The notes beneath the pieces were generated by a model that had not been told where the DNA came from, made no database searches, and saw nothing but the letters and a program-made list of their open reading frames with translations. Position numbers and translations under genes: made by a program. Shown here piece by piece: positions 33,374 through 42,584 of a stretch of 55,740 nt of DNA. The first letter of the stretch is position 1; the number at the start of each line of letters is the position of its first letter. Origin of the DNA: Caldisericales bacterium (GTDB taxonomy: Bacteria > Caldisericota > Caldisericia > JAAYUI01); contig JAKIZT010000012.1 in NCBI GenBank assembly GCA_022707885.1, positions 1-55,740 on the forward strand, written 5' to 3'.

Positions 33374-34855
33374 ATGCTGAAGAACAAGCAGTTAATGATA
33401 ACACTTGCCATTATCCTTATAGCCATAGTAGTTGGGATAAGTGTGGTATTGGCGATATACTTTACAAGAGAACGCGGTTCCGGGATCATGCCATATGAGT
33501 ATGCACCTGCAGACACCTTTGTTTATGTCCAATTTTCGACCGGCACCAACATGGGTGATGTAACTAATAATATATTACCATTGGTTTCTTCTTCTTTGCC
33601 AGTGGTGCCGCAAGAAGTGCTGTCGCTCGTGAAAGATCTTCCCGATCTCTCTTTTCTAAATCTCTCCGGATTTGTTACATACAGAAATGATGGTTTGCTC
33701 ATAGGAATAGGCCTTTCGCATAGAACAAATTCCGAAAAAGCACTTGATAATATCATTGAGTACCTGAAAAAACAGGAGACCACGGCCAAGAAGAGTGAGA
33801 GCGGAATAGTAGAGCTTTCAAATAAAAATATGTCGGGCAGCATGCTGGCGATGAAGCTCGAGAGCGATTATCTCCTGATTGGCAGCCCTGGCAGCAACCC
33901 GGAATCTTCGGCCGGAAAAATCATTGAGGCTGCTCTTTTGTCAAAAAAAGATGGGAATGGAATCCAGACCCTGAAGGAATGGGAAGAGATAGTGGATGCA
34001 ATGGGTGGAAAAACCTCCAACCTGGGTTTTTACCTGACAGACAGAAAGAATGAAAATCCTGTGAAAATAGCCGGCAAACTCTACAGTCAGGATGGAGAAT
34101 CAGGCATTGATGCCCAGCTTATCGGCAGTGTTGCCGGTGAGATCGAAAAGATGGATCCATTGTACGGGGACTCCATAAAGGCCATGATTGCAGGGCAAGC
34201 GCCACTCGATGGCCTCAGGTCTTCTGTTTTAGAGAATGGGGTTATTCAGGCCGCAATATCTGCAGGTCTTGGGGCGAGCAAAATTGGCACAGAAGAATTT
34301 AGTGATAAAGAAACAGCACTTTCTTTTGTGAACGGAAAAACAGCCCTGTGGGTCGACATGGATGCAGAATCTGCAAAAACCAGTTTTGGCATAAGCACAA
34401 CCGCCAGTGTCCAGAACATAAAATCTTTCCTTGAGTTCCTTTTCCCGCAAGACAGATATTTAAGAAAAAATGAAAAAGGTATCTTCTCGGTTTGGGAGAC
34501 AATGATTGGCGAAGACGGCAAAAAAGTAGAATCTCTTGAGCCGGTCTCTTACATGAAGTTTGAAGATGCCGGAAATGGGAATCAGGAGCTTTTAATCTCA
34601 AGCGAAAAAGATGGTTTGGGAAAATTCACCAAAGAACAGCCGGCAAAAACTACAGAAAAGTGCATTGTCGACGCTGGCATCAATATCGAGAAATTGCCCG
34701 TAGACAATAGTTTGGGAATAAAAAAAGCCCTTGATATACTGAAGCCGATTGACCTTAAAATTGGTGCGAAATCTTTTGTTAAAAATGACAGGCTCCATGT
34801 GAAGGTATTTGTGACTTATGATGAAAATAAAGCTAGGAGTATTCTGAATAAATAG
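33374..34855 (+). CDS. DUF3352-like membrane-anchored protein
   Basis: 493 residues from ATG 33374, with GGAGGTG nine bases upstream; an in-frame ATG at 33284 adds 30 unlike residues and overlaps the promoters. One membrane helix (residues ~8-29) precedes a large outside domain. The start of that domain, YEYAPADTFVYVQFS, and later SDYLLIGSPGS and NGKTALWVDMD recall DUF3352 proteins, repeated alpha/beta units that begin with a PADT-type strand. No catalytic motif is seen. Its role is unknown; it is divergent from rpsP. Confidence 0.7.
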   Translation: MLKNKQLMITLAIILIAIVVGISVVLAIYFTRERGSGIMPYEYAPADTFVYVQFSTGTNMGDVTNNILPLVSSSLPVVPQEVLSLVKDLPDLSFLNLSGFVTYRNDGLLIGIGLSHRTNSEKALDNIIEYLKKQETTAKKSESGIVELSNKNMSGSMLAMKLESDYLLIGSPGSNPESSAGKIIEAALLSKKDGNGIQTLKEWEEIVDAMGGKTSNLGFYLTDRKNENPVKIAGKLYSQDGESGIDAQLIGSVAGEIEKMDPLYGDSIKAMIAGQAPLDGLRSSVLENGVIQAAISAGLGASKIGTEEFSDKETALSFVNGKTALWVDMDAESAKTSFGISTTASVQNIKSFLEFLFPQDRYLRKNEKGIFSVWETMIGEDGKKVESLEPVSYMKFEDAGNGNQELLISSEKDGLGKFTKEQPAKTTEKCIVDAGINIEKLPVDNSLGIKKALDILKPIDLKIGAKSFVKNDRLHVKVFVTYDENKARSILNK

Positions 34856-34863
34856 CCTCTTGC

Positions 34864-34891
34864 TTGACCTAAGGTAAAAAATCTGTAAATT
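34864..34891 (+). promoter_or_regulatory. Promoter of the PQQ/NHL propeller pair
   Basis: TTGACC (34864-34869) and TAAATT (34886-34891) are 16 bp apart, with GAAGG and the ATG at 34911 shortly after. The leader would be only about 13 bases. Confidence 0.5.
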
Positions 34892-34910
34892 TTAACTCGA
34901 AGGCTAAGCT

Positions 34911-37130
34911 ATGGCAAAAAAACTGTTAACGATACTAACGGTTTTGGCACTTGTCCCAACCATGTTTTGGTTTGAGGTTAAGGGTGCTGTAGCGCCATGG
35001 ATGATGTACGGATTTTCGGCCGAACACAAGTTCGCCTCCCCAGAATCGCTTAACTTCCCACTAAGTTTACTCTGGCAGTACAACTCAGGTGGCGGTTTTG
35101 CCTGCAAAGCTGGCCCATGCTCGCATAACAATACCTTTATAGTTCCGCTTGCATCGGGTGTAGTCGAGTGTATGGACTCAACGCAGGGTAAGATGCTTTG
35201 GTCAAAAAAACTCTCTTCATTGCCTATTGTTTCCCGTCCTGCCGCTTCTGGAGACTATGTTTTGGTGACAACCCAGGAGGGAATACTCTACAGCCTCCTG
35301 CACAAAAATGGCGAGATTGTTGCGAAATTTGATGCCGGGGACCACATAACGGCATCCCCGCTCATAGTCGGTGGCCTTGTGTATCTTGCCACAACTGATG
35401 GCATCGTAATCAGGCTGACACTCAACGGACTCTATTTCTGGGGTGCCTCTGATGTTGGTGGCCAGATAAAGATTGATCCCGTAGTTACCCAGTCGCAGGG
35501 CAAGAATATGGTTGTTGTGGCCACAAAAGAAGGCCCCATAAATTGCCTTTCCCCCTTCCCGTCAGTTGCGTGGACGATCAAACCAGCAGACCCGGTAGAG
35601 GGTTCCATTGCAGCCATCAATGACAGTGTGTTATTTATAACATCAAAAGGCATCCTCTGTAACGCCACAGCTTCAGACGGTTCCCTCGTATGGTCGCTCC
35701 CCCAGGGAGAAAAATGCCCATCTGGAATTGTTATTGATGGTGACACTGCCTATATTTCAACCTTCAAGGGCAATATTAGGGCCGTCTCAATAAAGAATGG
35801 CTATGTTGTCTGGTCATCACCTATTGATGGCCCGATAATGGGTAGGATGGCCGCATTTGCCGGAAAACTTTATGCTTCAACCTGGTCAAAGAGGGTCGTG
35901 TGTTTGACCCAGGCTGCCGGTGAACCCATTTGGCAGATAAGAACGGACCAAAATTTTTCTGGGGGTCTCGCTGTCTCAAGGAGCGGACTCCTTGCATTGC
36001 CAGACATTGGCAAGGGGCTTTGCCTGAACCCTTCAAAGGGCTCAACATTGTGGACAATGCCAATAGGTGGTCTCTCCAGATCGGCACCAGTATCAGACGG
36101 AGAACGTGTTTATTACACGCTCACAGATGGAACAATCAGGGCAATACATATTTCATCTGGCAACCAGCTCTGGAGTGTTGACCTCAAGGGTGAAATCTGG
36201 AGTTCGCCATGCGTATCCGGAAAGAGGGTCCTGGCAGCAGCAGCTGACCAGCCGCTGGCCTGCGTAGACTCTTACTCTGGCATGCTCCTCTGGAAATCGC
36301 AAGTTGATGATTATCTCGACTCCGCGCCGGTTGCTGATGGCTCGAATGTCTATCTTGGTGCATGGGACGGGAAAGTATATTGTGTTGAAATGAAGACTGG
36401 CAGGAGAATCTGGAGCCAGGTCACCTCAGATATAATCCAGGCCTCGCCAAGCGTTTCCAATGGTGGTGTTGTGGTTGGTTCCTGGGATGACAAGATATAC
36501 ATGCTTGACCACTACACGGGTGGTATAAGATGGGTGCACACTGTCGGCGACAACGTAAGCAAAACTGTTTCAATAGAAGGCCAGAAGATCTATTTCCCGC
36601 AGCATGACACAGTCACGTGCCTTGATGCAAGAAATAGTGCCACACTCTTTCAGAAGAAACTTGATAGCTCCATAGCCTCCGAGCTTGCTGTTGGCAAGGA
36701 AGGCATCTTTGCCCTCTCCGATTCAGGCCAGCTCTATTGCATGGACAAAGAAACTGGCGCAACAATATGGTCAGTCTTTGTTTCTGATTCTCACAGCGCC
36801 AAAACTTTCTGTCTCCTTGAAAATGCGATCTGTACTGTAATTGGCCCTACAATCAAAATCCTCTCAAGAATAGATGGCAAATTGATCTGGGAATATGATT
36901 CCGCTGTGGAACTTTCCCAACCAATAATAACATCAGGAAGACTTATATTTTCAACATCAACTGGGTCGCTTCTGTGCTTCGGCCCGTCACCGTCAAATGA
37001 AGTTGTTACTTTGTCAGAAGAAAAACCTCAGAAAGAGAATAAAGATTTGGTAGTACCAATAACAAGGCAAGAGGCAGTCCAGAGGGCCGCAAACACAAAG
37101 ACAACGCCCGATGAAATACCGATTTGGTAG
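34911..37130 (+). CDS. Exported PQQ-like beta-propeller protein
   Basis: 739 residues with an N-terminal signal peptide (LLTILTVLALVPTMFWFEVKG). The body consists of repeated ~40-residue units, each ending in a Gly-x-x-x-Trp docking motif of PQQ/BamB-type propellers: GKMLW, GSLVW, GYVVW, GEPIW, GSTLW, GNQLW, GMLLW, GRRIW, GGIRW, GATIW and GKLIW, eleven in all. Eleven is more than one eight-bladed propeller, so there may be two. The C-terminal ~60 residues are a charged tail. It overlaps the NHL gene by 20 bases. No PQQ-dehydrogenase residues are evident, so a scaffold or binding role is more likely. Confidence 0.85.
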   Translation: MAKKLLTILTVLALVPTMFWFEVKGAVAPWMMYGFSAEHKFASPESLNFPLSLLWQYNSGGGFACKAGPCSHNNTFIVPLASGVVECMDSTQGKMLWSKKLSSLPIVSRPAASGDYVLVTTQEGILYSLLHKNGEIVAKFDAGDHITASPLIVGGLVYLATTDGIVIRLTLNGLYFWGASDVGGQIKIDPVVTQSQGKNMVVVATKEGPINCLSPFPSVAWTIKPADPVEGSIAAINDSVLFITSKGILCNATASDGSLVWSLPQGEKCPSGIVIDGDTAYISTFKGNIRAVSIKNGYVVWSSPIDGPIMGRMAAFAGKLYASTWSKRVVCLTQAAGEPIWQIRTDQNFSGGLAVSRSGLLALPDIGKGLCLNPSKGSTLWTMPIGGLSRSAPVSDGERVYYTLTDGTIRAIHISSGNQLWSVDLKGEIWSSPCVSGKRVLAAAADQPLACVDSYSGMLLWKSQVDDYLDSAPVADGSNVYLGAWDGKVYCVEMKTGRRIWSQVTSDIIQASPSVSNGGVVVGSWDDKIYMLDHYTGGIRWVHTVGDNVSKTVSIEGQKIYFPQHDTVTCLDARNSATLFQKKLDSSIASELAVGKEGIFALSDSGQLYCMDKETGATIWSVFVSDSHSAKTFCLLENAICTVIGPTIKILSRIDGKLIWEYDSAVELSQPIITSGRLIFSTSTGSLLCFGPSPSNEVVTLSEEKPQKENKDLVVPITRQEAVQRAANTKTTPDEIPIW

Positions 37131-38523
37131 CTTTTTTCTGGCGCTGGTGGTGCTATTTTGCACCCCGGTCCAGTCTGCGAACATAGCGAGAATGGGATTT
37201 GGGTGGTGCTATTGCACCATCAGGGGCACTCTTGTCACCACAATGAATGACAGGGTTATTGTCACGGATTCAAATATGGGCAGGATGTTCCTCTTTACGC
37301 TTGATGGACATTTTGCCGGTCACCTTGGGAATGCTGATGAATGCAAGAAAAATCCAACTTTCACCCCATCTTCGGTTTGCTATGGCGGAAACAACATATA
37401 TGCCTGCTGCATTCAGGAACATGCCGTAAAACGGTATGACCATTTTGGTACGCTCCAGGAAAAGGTGACTTCAAAAGAGCTGGGTTTTGATGGCAAAAAC
37501 CCCATTAGTATGGCCTTTGGCACAAACTATTTTTATGTTGTTTTTGAAGGTGGAAAGATTGCCTCATTTGAAAAGGACTGGTCACTTGTAAAAACCATTG
37601 ATTTTGACGCCACAAGCTGTGTTTTTAAACGGGATAAGCTCTATGTCACAGGCAAGGGTAAGGTGGTTGTTTTCAACGAAGAGCTTGAAGAGCTGGAGAA
37701 ATTGGGCTCACAGGGCAAGGGATTCGGTCAGCTTGACAATCCGTCTGCGCTGTCGGTTGATGAAAACGGGAATGTGTGGGTCGCGGACACCGGAAATGAT
37801 AGAGTCCAGGTGTTTTACAAATCTGGGGGGTTCGCTGTTTGGGGCCAGACTGCAGTAAGCCTTGGCCAGGAGAACCCGGGAGAAGACCCCATAAGTGGTA
37901 GGCAATCACCTTTTAAGCCAACATCCATCGATGTTTCGGATGATTTTTTCTATGTTGCACGGCCGGACCCTGGACAGGCCTGGGCTGTTCCAAAGGGTCT
38001 CGTCTCGAGAAAATGGAAGAATTCCTCGCTGTCCCTGGTCATTTTTGAGGTATCAAAAAAAACTTATTCAAAGTATGTCCTGCCAGTTTGGCGCATACAG
38101 CAGGCGCTGTATCCAAAAGCTCTTGTATGTGTTGTGGAAACAGAAGACAACGAGAAGATCGTCCTTGATGGACAAATCTTTGAAAAAGGACCGGTACTTA
38201 AGGGCCTTCTTGATCAGCCACGGGTATTGATTGAGGAACTGGCATCTTGCATTGATGGGAAAAGCCTCCAGACAGTCCAGATAGAAATTGAAGACGGGCA
38301 GGCTGTTGCCATAGCACCAAATCCTGATTGTGTTATGGTTTCTTTTGAAGTGTCCGGTTCAATGTCGCCCTTGGTTGTCAAGAAATTAAATACTGCCAGA
38401 CCAAAACCAGATAGCTTTGTAAGGCTCACTGTCCCAAAACCAAGTGCACCAAACCTTATTTACGTATGTCTGTTGAATGCTTATGGTTCCTGCATCGGGG
38501 CTGAAGTTGCAAGAGGCAGCTAG
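37111..38523 (+). CDS. Exported NHL-repeat protein
   Basis: 470 residues with a signal peptide (MKYRFGSFFLALVVLFCTPVQSA). NHL-type propeller units are visible, the clearest being GFGQLDNPSALSVDENGNVWVADTGNDRVQVF near residues 205-235; weaker copies lie before it. The C-terminal ~150 residues are a separate beta-type region. Its start lies inside the end of the PQQ gene (20-base overlap), so both are made together. NHL propellers bind ligands or partners; nothing enzymatic is seen. Confidence 0.82.
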   Translation: MKYRFGSFFLALVVLFCTPVQSANIARMGFGWCYCTIRGTLVTTMNDRVIVTDSNMGRMFLFTLDGHFAGHLGNADECKKNPTFTPSSVCYGGNNIYACCIQEHAVKRYDHFGTLQEKVTSKELGFDGKNPISMAFGTNYFYVVFEGGKIASFEKDWSLVKTIDFDATSCVFKRDKLYVTGKGKVVVFNEELEELEKLGSQGKGFGQLDNPSALSVDENGNVWVADTGNDRVQVFYKSGGFAVWGQTAVSLGQENPGEDPISGRQSPFKPTSIDVSDDFFYVARPDPGQAWAVPKGLVSRKWKNSSLSLVIFEVSKKTYSKYVLPVWRIQQALYPKALVCVVETEDNEKIVLDGQIFEKGPVLKGLLDQPRVLIEELASCIDGKSLQTVQIEIEDGQAVAIAPNPDCVMVSFEVSGSMSPLVVKKLNTARPKPDSFVRLTVPKPSAPNLIYVCLLNAYGSCIGAEVARGS

Positions 38524-38535
38524 CGCCAGTTTAAG

Positions 38536-38563
38536 TTGACAGAACTAAGTCTCGCAATAGAAT
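38536..38563 (+). promoter_or_regulatory. Promoter of tRNA-Val and probably hppA-pfk
   Basis: TTGACA (38536-38541) and TAGAAT (38558-38563) are 16 bp apart, close to consensus. Transcription would start near 38570, a few bases before the mature tRNA. No other promoter is obvious before hppA. Confidence 0.7.
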
Positions 38564-38576
38564 ATTTAAACAAGGC

Positions 38577-38651
38577 GGGCGAATGGCTCAGCGGTAGAGC
38601 ACTTCCCTCACACGGAAGGGGTCACAGGTTCGAATCCTGTTTCGCCCACCA
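38577..38651 (+). tRNA. tRNA-Val (anticodon CAC)
   Basis: A complete 75-base cloverleaf: acceptor GGGCGAA pairs with TTCGCCC, D arm GGCTCAGCGGTAGAGC, anticodon stem CTTCC/GGAAG with loop CTCACAC, and T arm ACAGG-TTCGAAT-CCTGT. The anticodon CAC reads GUG (Val). The CCA end is encoded. Confidence 0.96.
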
Positions 38652-38675
38652 TTCTCAAAAATAAAAGAGGCTCCT

Positions 38676-40667
38676 TTGGAACTACTGGTGTTGGGCATCG
38701 GTTTATTGGGGCTTTTAGTTGCAGCCCTTCTCGTTTTTCTGGTCAGGAAATCGGACCCTGGCGACTCTGTCATGGTGGGGATATCAAACGCAATCAGGCA
38801 GGGCGCTTTCGCTTTTCTCACAAAAGAATACCAGTACATGCTCCTTGTTGCCATTCCTTTTGCAATTTTGATAGGTTTTGTTATTTCCCCTTATGTTACT
38901 CTCTCATTTTCTGTTGGCGCCTTGTTTTCTGTTCTGGCTGGCTTTGTGGGCATGAATGTGGCCACACTTGCCAATACCAGGACAACGCAAGCCGCAAAAA
39001 CAAGGGGTGAGGGAAGAGCGCTAGACATGGCCTTCTCTGGTGGCGCAGTAATGGGGCTTGTAGTCTCTTCTCTTGGAATAATTGGAATAACGGCCCTTTT
39101 CCTTGTTTTCAGGAACACCCTGCACTCTTCTGAAACAGCCAGCATACTGGTCGGTTTCTCTGTTGGCGCCTCATTTGTCGCACTTTTTGCCAGGGTTGGT
39201 GGCGGGATATACACAAAGGCTGCCGATGTGGGCGCAGATCTTGTTGGCAAGGTAGAGGCAGGCATACCGGAAGATGACCCCAGAAATCCTGCTGTGATAG
39301 CTGACAATGTGGGCGATAACGTTGGTGATATTGCAGGTATGGGAGCTGACCTCTATGAATCATACGTTGGCGCAATAGTCTCGGCACTTGTGCTGGCAAC
39401 ACTGGCAGACGGGACGTTTGATACTTCAAAAACGTCCTTTATCCTTTATTCTGTTGGTTCAGGGCTGTTGGCTTCCATCATTGGTGTTGTGATAGTGAAG
39501 TTTGGTGCCAGATTCGGAAAGCTGAAGCCAGCTTTTGGGCTCCAGCTTGGTACAATTGTTGCTTCAATTCTGTCCATTGCCGTCCAGTTCTTCCTGTCCG
39601 TCAGAATACTTGGTTCCTACATGCCTTTTCTTGCCACCGCTGGTGGCCTGGTGGCGGGAATCCTTGTTGGAGCAGTCACAACCTATTACACCTCTTCCAA
39701 ACCAGTCAGGATGATAGCTGAACAGAGCAAGGGTGGTCCAGCCACAAACATAATCGCCGGTTTTGGAGTTGGCATGGAATCGTCCGTTTTGCCACTGGTT
39801 ATAATAGCCGCGGCACTTGTTGGGGCCTTCTATGCAAATGGCATTTTTGGTGTCGCCCTTGCGGGTGTCGGGATGCTTACAACGCTTGGCGCAACACTTG
39901 CGGTTGATGCTTATGGTCCTATCGCCGACAATGCTGGTGGAATAGCACAGATGAGCGGGCAGGACCCTTCTGTAAGGGAGATAACCGACACGCTTGATTC
40001 GCTTGGTAACACAACTGCTGCAATGGGAAAGGGATTTGCCATCTGTTCGGCAGCACTTACCGCACTGGCACTTTTTGTGGCCTATTCACAGCAGGTTGGC
40101 CTTAAGGCAGAGCTCTTCAACCTTCTGGATCCGGGAGTGCTTGCAGGTGCCTTTATAGGAATTGCCATGCCAGCGCTGTTCTCTGCCCTGACCATCAGGG
40201 CGGTTGGCTCAACGGCCAATCTTGTGGTTGAGGAGGTCAGAAGACAGTTCAGGGAAATTGTTGGTCTTTTGGCCGGCAAGGCAGAGCCCGACTACAAGAA
40301 AACTGTCTCCATCGCAACATCTGGTGCCCTAAGAAACATGGTTCTGCCAGCAGTTCTTATGGTTGCGATACCATTTGTTTCCTTTTTTCTGCTTGGCAAG
40401 GAGGGGCTTGGCGGAGTGCTTGTTGGCTCGACACTCTCCGGGACGCTCCTGGCAATATTCATGGCAAATTCTGGTGGTGCCTGGGACAATGCGAAAAAAC
40501 TTGTGGAAACAGGCTACCTGGATGGGAAGGGCAGTTTTGTCCACAAAGCCACAGTTGTTGGAGATACAGTGGGTGATCCCTTGAAAGACACGGCCGGGCC
40601 TTCAATAAATATCCTCATAAAGCTCATGGCCGTTATCTCTTTGCTTTTTATTCCCTTTCTTTTGTAA
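38676..40667 (+). CDS. hppA: Membrane pyrophosphatase, K+-dependent, Na+-pump-type Glu
   Basis: 663 residues with about 16 membrane helices. It uses PPi hydrolysis to pump cations. The catalytic loops are intact: DVGADLVGKVEAGIPEDDPRNPAVIADNVGDNVGD, AYGPIADNAGG and GDTVGDPLKDTAGPS. In GNTTAAMGKG (near residue 448) an Ala stands where K+-independent enzymes have Lys, so the enzyme should need K+. The gate Glu is Glu228 in ADLYESYVG, the position of Glu246 in the Thermotoga Na+-pump rather than the later Glu of plant-type H+-pumps. The start is TTG 38676 with GAGG five bases upstream. It follows the tRNA by 24 bases. Confidence 0.95.
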   Translation: MELLVLGIGLLGLLVAALLVFLVRKSDPGDSVMVGISNAIRQGAFAFLTKEYQYMLLVAIPFAILIGFVISPYVTLSFSVGALFSVLAGFVGMNVATLANTRTTQAAKTRGEGRALDMAFSGGAVMGLVVSSLGIIGITALFLVFRNTLHSSETASILVGFSVGASFVALFARVGGGIYTKAADVGADLVGKVEAGIPEDDPRNPAVIADNVGDNVGDIAGMGADLYESYVGAIVSALVLATLADGTFDTSKTSFILYSVGSGLLASIIGVVIVKFGARFGKLKPAFGLQLGTIVASILSIAVQFFLSVRILGSYMPFLATAGGLVAGILVGAVTTYYTSSKPVRMIAEQSKGGPATNIIAGFGVGMESSVLPLVIIAAALVGAFYANGIFGVALAGVGMLTTLGATLAVDAYGPIADNAGGIAQMSGQDPSVREITDTLDSLGNTTAAMGKGFAICSAALTALALFVAYSQQVGLKAELFNLLDPGVLAGAFIGIAMPALFSALTIRAVGSTANLVVEEVRRQFREIVGLLAGKAEPDYKKTVSIATSGALRNMVLPAVLMVAIPFVSFFLLGKEGLGGVLVGSTLSGTLLAIFMANSGGAWDNAKKLVETGYLDGKGSFVHKATVVGDTVGDPLKDTAGPSINILIKLMAVISLLFIPFLL

Positions 40668-40676
40668 GGAGGTCAA

Positions 40677-41672
40677 ATGAGAAGAATTGGTGTTGTTACG
40701 TCTGGAGCTGATTGTCCGGGTCTCAACGCCGCCATCAGGGCGGTAGCGAGGAAGTCCTTTGATCTTGGATATGAGGTCATTGGCGTCAGGAATGGCTGGC
40801 ATGGGTTAATTCACGATGACGTGTTTGTCATGCAGAAATCGCATGTTTCAGGAATCCTCTATCTGGGTGGTTCTATCCTTGGTTCCGGAAAGGATGACCC
40901 ATTCTCCAGTGAAACCGATTTCGCATCTTTCCAGACCAATTTCAAAAAGTACCAGCTCACGTCGATTGTTGTAATTGGTGGATTTACATCCTTGCGCATT
41001 GCTTCCAGGCTCAATGATGCTGGCTATGCAACAGTCGGCATCCCTGCGACAATTGACAACGATGTCATGGGAACGGAGCAAACAATCGGGTTTGACACGG
41101 CAGCAAACTTTGTTTGTGAGTCGCTGGACAGGCTCCATTCAACCGCCTCTTCGCACCACAGGGTCATGGTTGTTGAGGTAATGGGCGGTGGCTCTGGCTG
41201 GATAGCCCTGCTTGGTGGCCTTGGCGGTGGTGCCGATTATGTTGTCACGCCTGAATACAGGTCAAAGTTTGATGACATTCTGCACCACATAGAGAACAGG
41301 AAATCTTCTGGAAAGACATTCTCTATAATCGTCATTACCGATACAGCGACTGTTGATGGATTGCCACTTGGCGAGTGCCCAAAAACTGGTGTTGGTGCTT
41401 ATCTTGCATCTGAGATTGAAAAAAGAAGTGGTATTGACACAAGATTTACAGTATTGGGCCATTTGCAGAGGGGTGGAACACCAACCTTCTTTGACAGGAC
41501 GCTTGCAACACGCTATGGCTATGAGGCTGTCGAGCTCCTGAAAAGGGGTGATGTGGGGAAGATGGTGGCAGTAAAAGGTGGGTTAATTGTCCCGGCCGAC
41601 ATGGACCAGGCAACCAGGGAACGCCGCAAACCAGAGGCCAAACTTTTCGAATACGCAAGGCTATTCTACTAG
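40677..41672 (+). CDS. Phosphofructokinase-family protein with altered phosphoryl-donor site
   Basis: 331 residues, aligning without gaps to the Escherichia coli numbering at several points. The sugar-phosphate and catalytic parts are kept: TIDND (Asp127, Asp129), Arg162, GHLQRGG (His249, Arg252 region) and Asp before Arg in TFFDR. But the donor loop reads IGGFTS, with Phe103 in place of the Mg-binding Asp of GGDG/GGDD, and MGGGSGW has Gly in place of Arg171. Neither a normal ATP nor PPi signature is present. It lies nine bases after hppA with GGAGG between, so it belongs to the same operon; PPi dependence would fit but is not shown by the motif. Confidence 0.85.
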   Translation: MRRIGVVTSGADCPGLNAAIRAVARKSFDLGYEVIGVRNGWHGLIHDDVFVMQKSHVSGILYLGGSILGSGKDDPFSSETDFASFQTNFKKYQLTSIVVIGGFTSLRIASRLNDAGYATVGIPATIDNDVMGTEQTIGFDTAANFVCESLDRLHSTASSHHRVMVVEVMGGGSGWIALLGGLGGGADYVVTPEYRSKFDDILHHIENRKSSGKTFSIIVITDTATVDGLPLGECPKTGVGAYLASEIEKRSGIDTRFTVLGHLQRGGTPTFFDRTLATRYGYEAVELLKRGDVGKMVAVKGGLIVPADMDQATRERRKPEAKLFEYARLFY

Positions 41673-41685
41673 GACATGCTTAATG

Positions 41686-41718
41686 ACCCCGGGCGGATTT
41701 GCCCGGGGTTTTTGTTTG
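41686..41718 (+). terminator. Strong terminator after the PFK gene
   Basis: ACCCCGGGC and GCCCGGGGT form a 9-bp GC-rich stem with loop GGATTT, followed by TTTTTGTTT. It closes the tRNA-hppA-PFK transcription unit 13 bp after the stop. Confidence 0.9.
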
Positions 41719-41744
41719 TATCGCACTTTTTTGCACAAATGGTA

Positions 41745-41772
41745 TTGAACGTTCATTTTGAAGTTCTATGCT
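41745..41772 (+). promoter_or_regulatory. Promoter of the ABC-2 transporter genes, probably leaderless
   Basis: TTGAAC (41745-41750) and TATGCT (41767-41772) are 16 bp apart. The ATG at 41780 follows the -10 by seven bases, so the message would begin at or next to the start codon. An earlier in-frame ATG at 41768 would overlap the -10. Confidence 0.45.
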
Positions 41773-41779
41773 AGATCGC

Positions 41780-42580
41780 ATGCGCAACATAATTGAAGTC
41801 ACTGGCCTGACAAAACGTTTTGGCAGTCTTGCCGCAGTGAACAACCTGTCGCTTGATGTGATGGAAGGCGAAACATTTGGACTGCTTGGCCCAAACGGTG
41901 CAGGCAAGACCACAACGATAAAAATGCTCACCACACTCCTCCTGCCGACCTCTGGGAACGCAAAAATTGGCGGGCATGATGTTGTAAAAAATGCCTATGA
42001 AGTTAGAAAAATCATAGGTTATGTGCCACAGCTCATATCCACTGATCCAATGCTTACCGGATTGGAAAATCTGACTGTTTTTGCAAAGCTCTATGATGTT
42101 CCTGCAAAAACCAGAAAATCCCAGATCGACGAGGCTTTTGAGTTCATGGGGTTGATGGATGCCAAGAACAAGCTTGTAAAAAACTACTCCGGTGGAATGG
42201 TCAGAAGGCTTGAAATTGCGCAGTCACTGCTTCACAAACCAAAGATACTTTTCCTTGATGAACCGACCGTTGGCCTTGATCCGGTGGCCAGAAAGATGAT
42301 GTGGGAGCATATTGCTAAACTCAAGACCGAATTTGGCACTACCATATTCCTGACGACCCATTACATGGAGGAGGCCGACAGGCTGTGCGACCGTGTTGCC
42401 ATCATGGACCATGGCAAGATGTCGACCACAGGCACACCAGATAGCCTCAAGAACTCGCTTGGAATTGAAGGGGCAACACTGGATGATGTTTTTGTTCGCT
42501 ACACTGGCAATACGCTGGATGAGGGATCTGGATTCAGGGATGTAAGGCGCACCCGCAGGGTCGCAAAGAGGCTGGGGTGA
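41780..42580 (+). CDS. ABC-2 type transporter ATP-binding protein (DrrA-like)
   Basis: 266 residues from ATG 41780 (MRNIIEVTGLTKRFG), the start normal for this family. Walker A GPNGAGKTT, Q-loop GYVPQ, signature NYSGGMVRRLEIAQ, Walker B ILFLDEPTVGLD and the H-switch TTHYMEEADRLCDRVAIM are all intact. The C-terminal tail LDDVFVRYTG is typical of the DrrA/NodI group. It powers the permease encoded next. The substrate is unknown; drugs, lipids or polysaccharides are exported by relatives. Confidence 0.95.
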   Translation: MRNIIEVTGLTKRFGSLAAVNNLSLDVMEGETFGLLGPNGAGKTTTIKMLTTLLLPTSGNAKIGGHDVVKNAYEVRKIIGYVPQLISTDPMLTGLENLTVFAKLYDVPAKTRKSQIDEAFEFMGLMDAKNKLVKNYSGGMVRRLEIAQSLLHKPKILFLDEPTVGLDPVARKMMWEHIAKLKTEFGTTIFLTTHYMEEADRLCDRVAIMDHGKMSTTGTPDSLKNSLGIEGATLDDVFVRYTGNTLDEGSGFRDVRRTRRVAKRLG

Positions 42581-42584
42581 TTCC

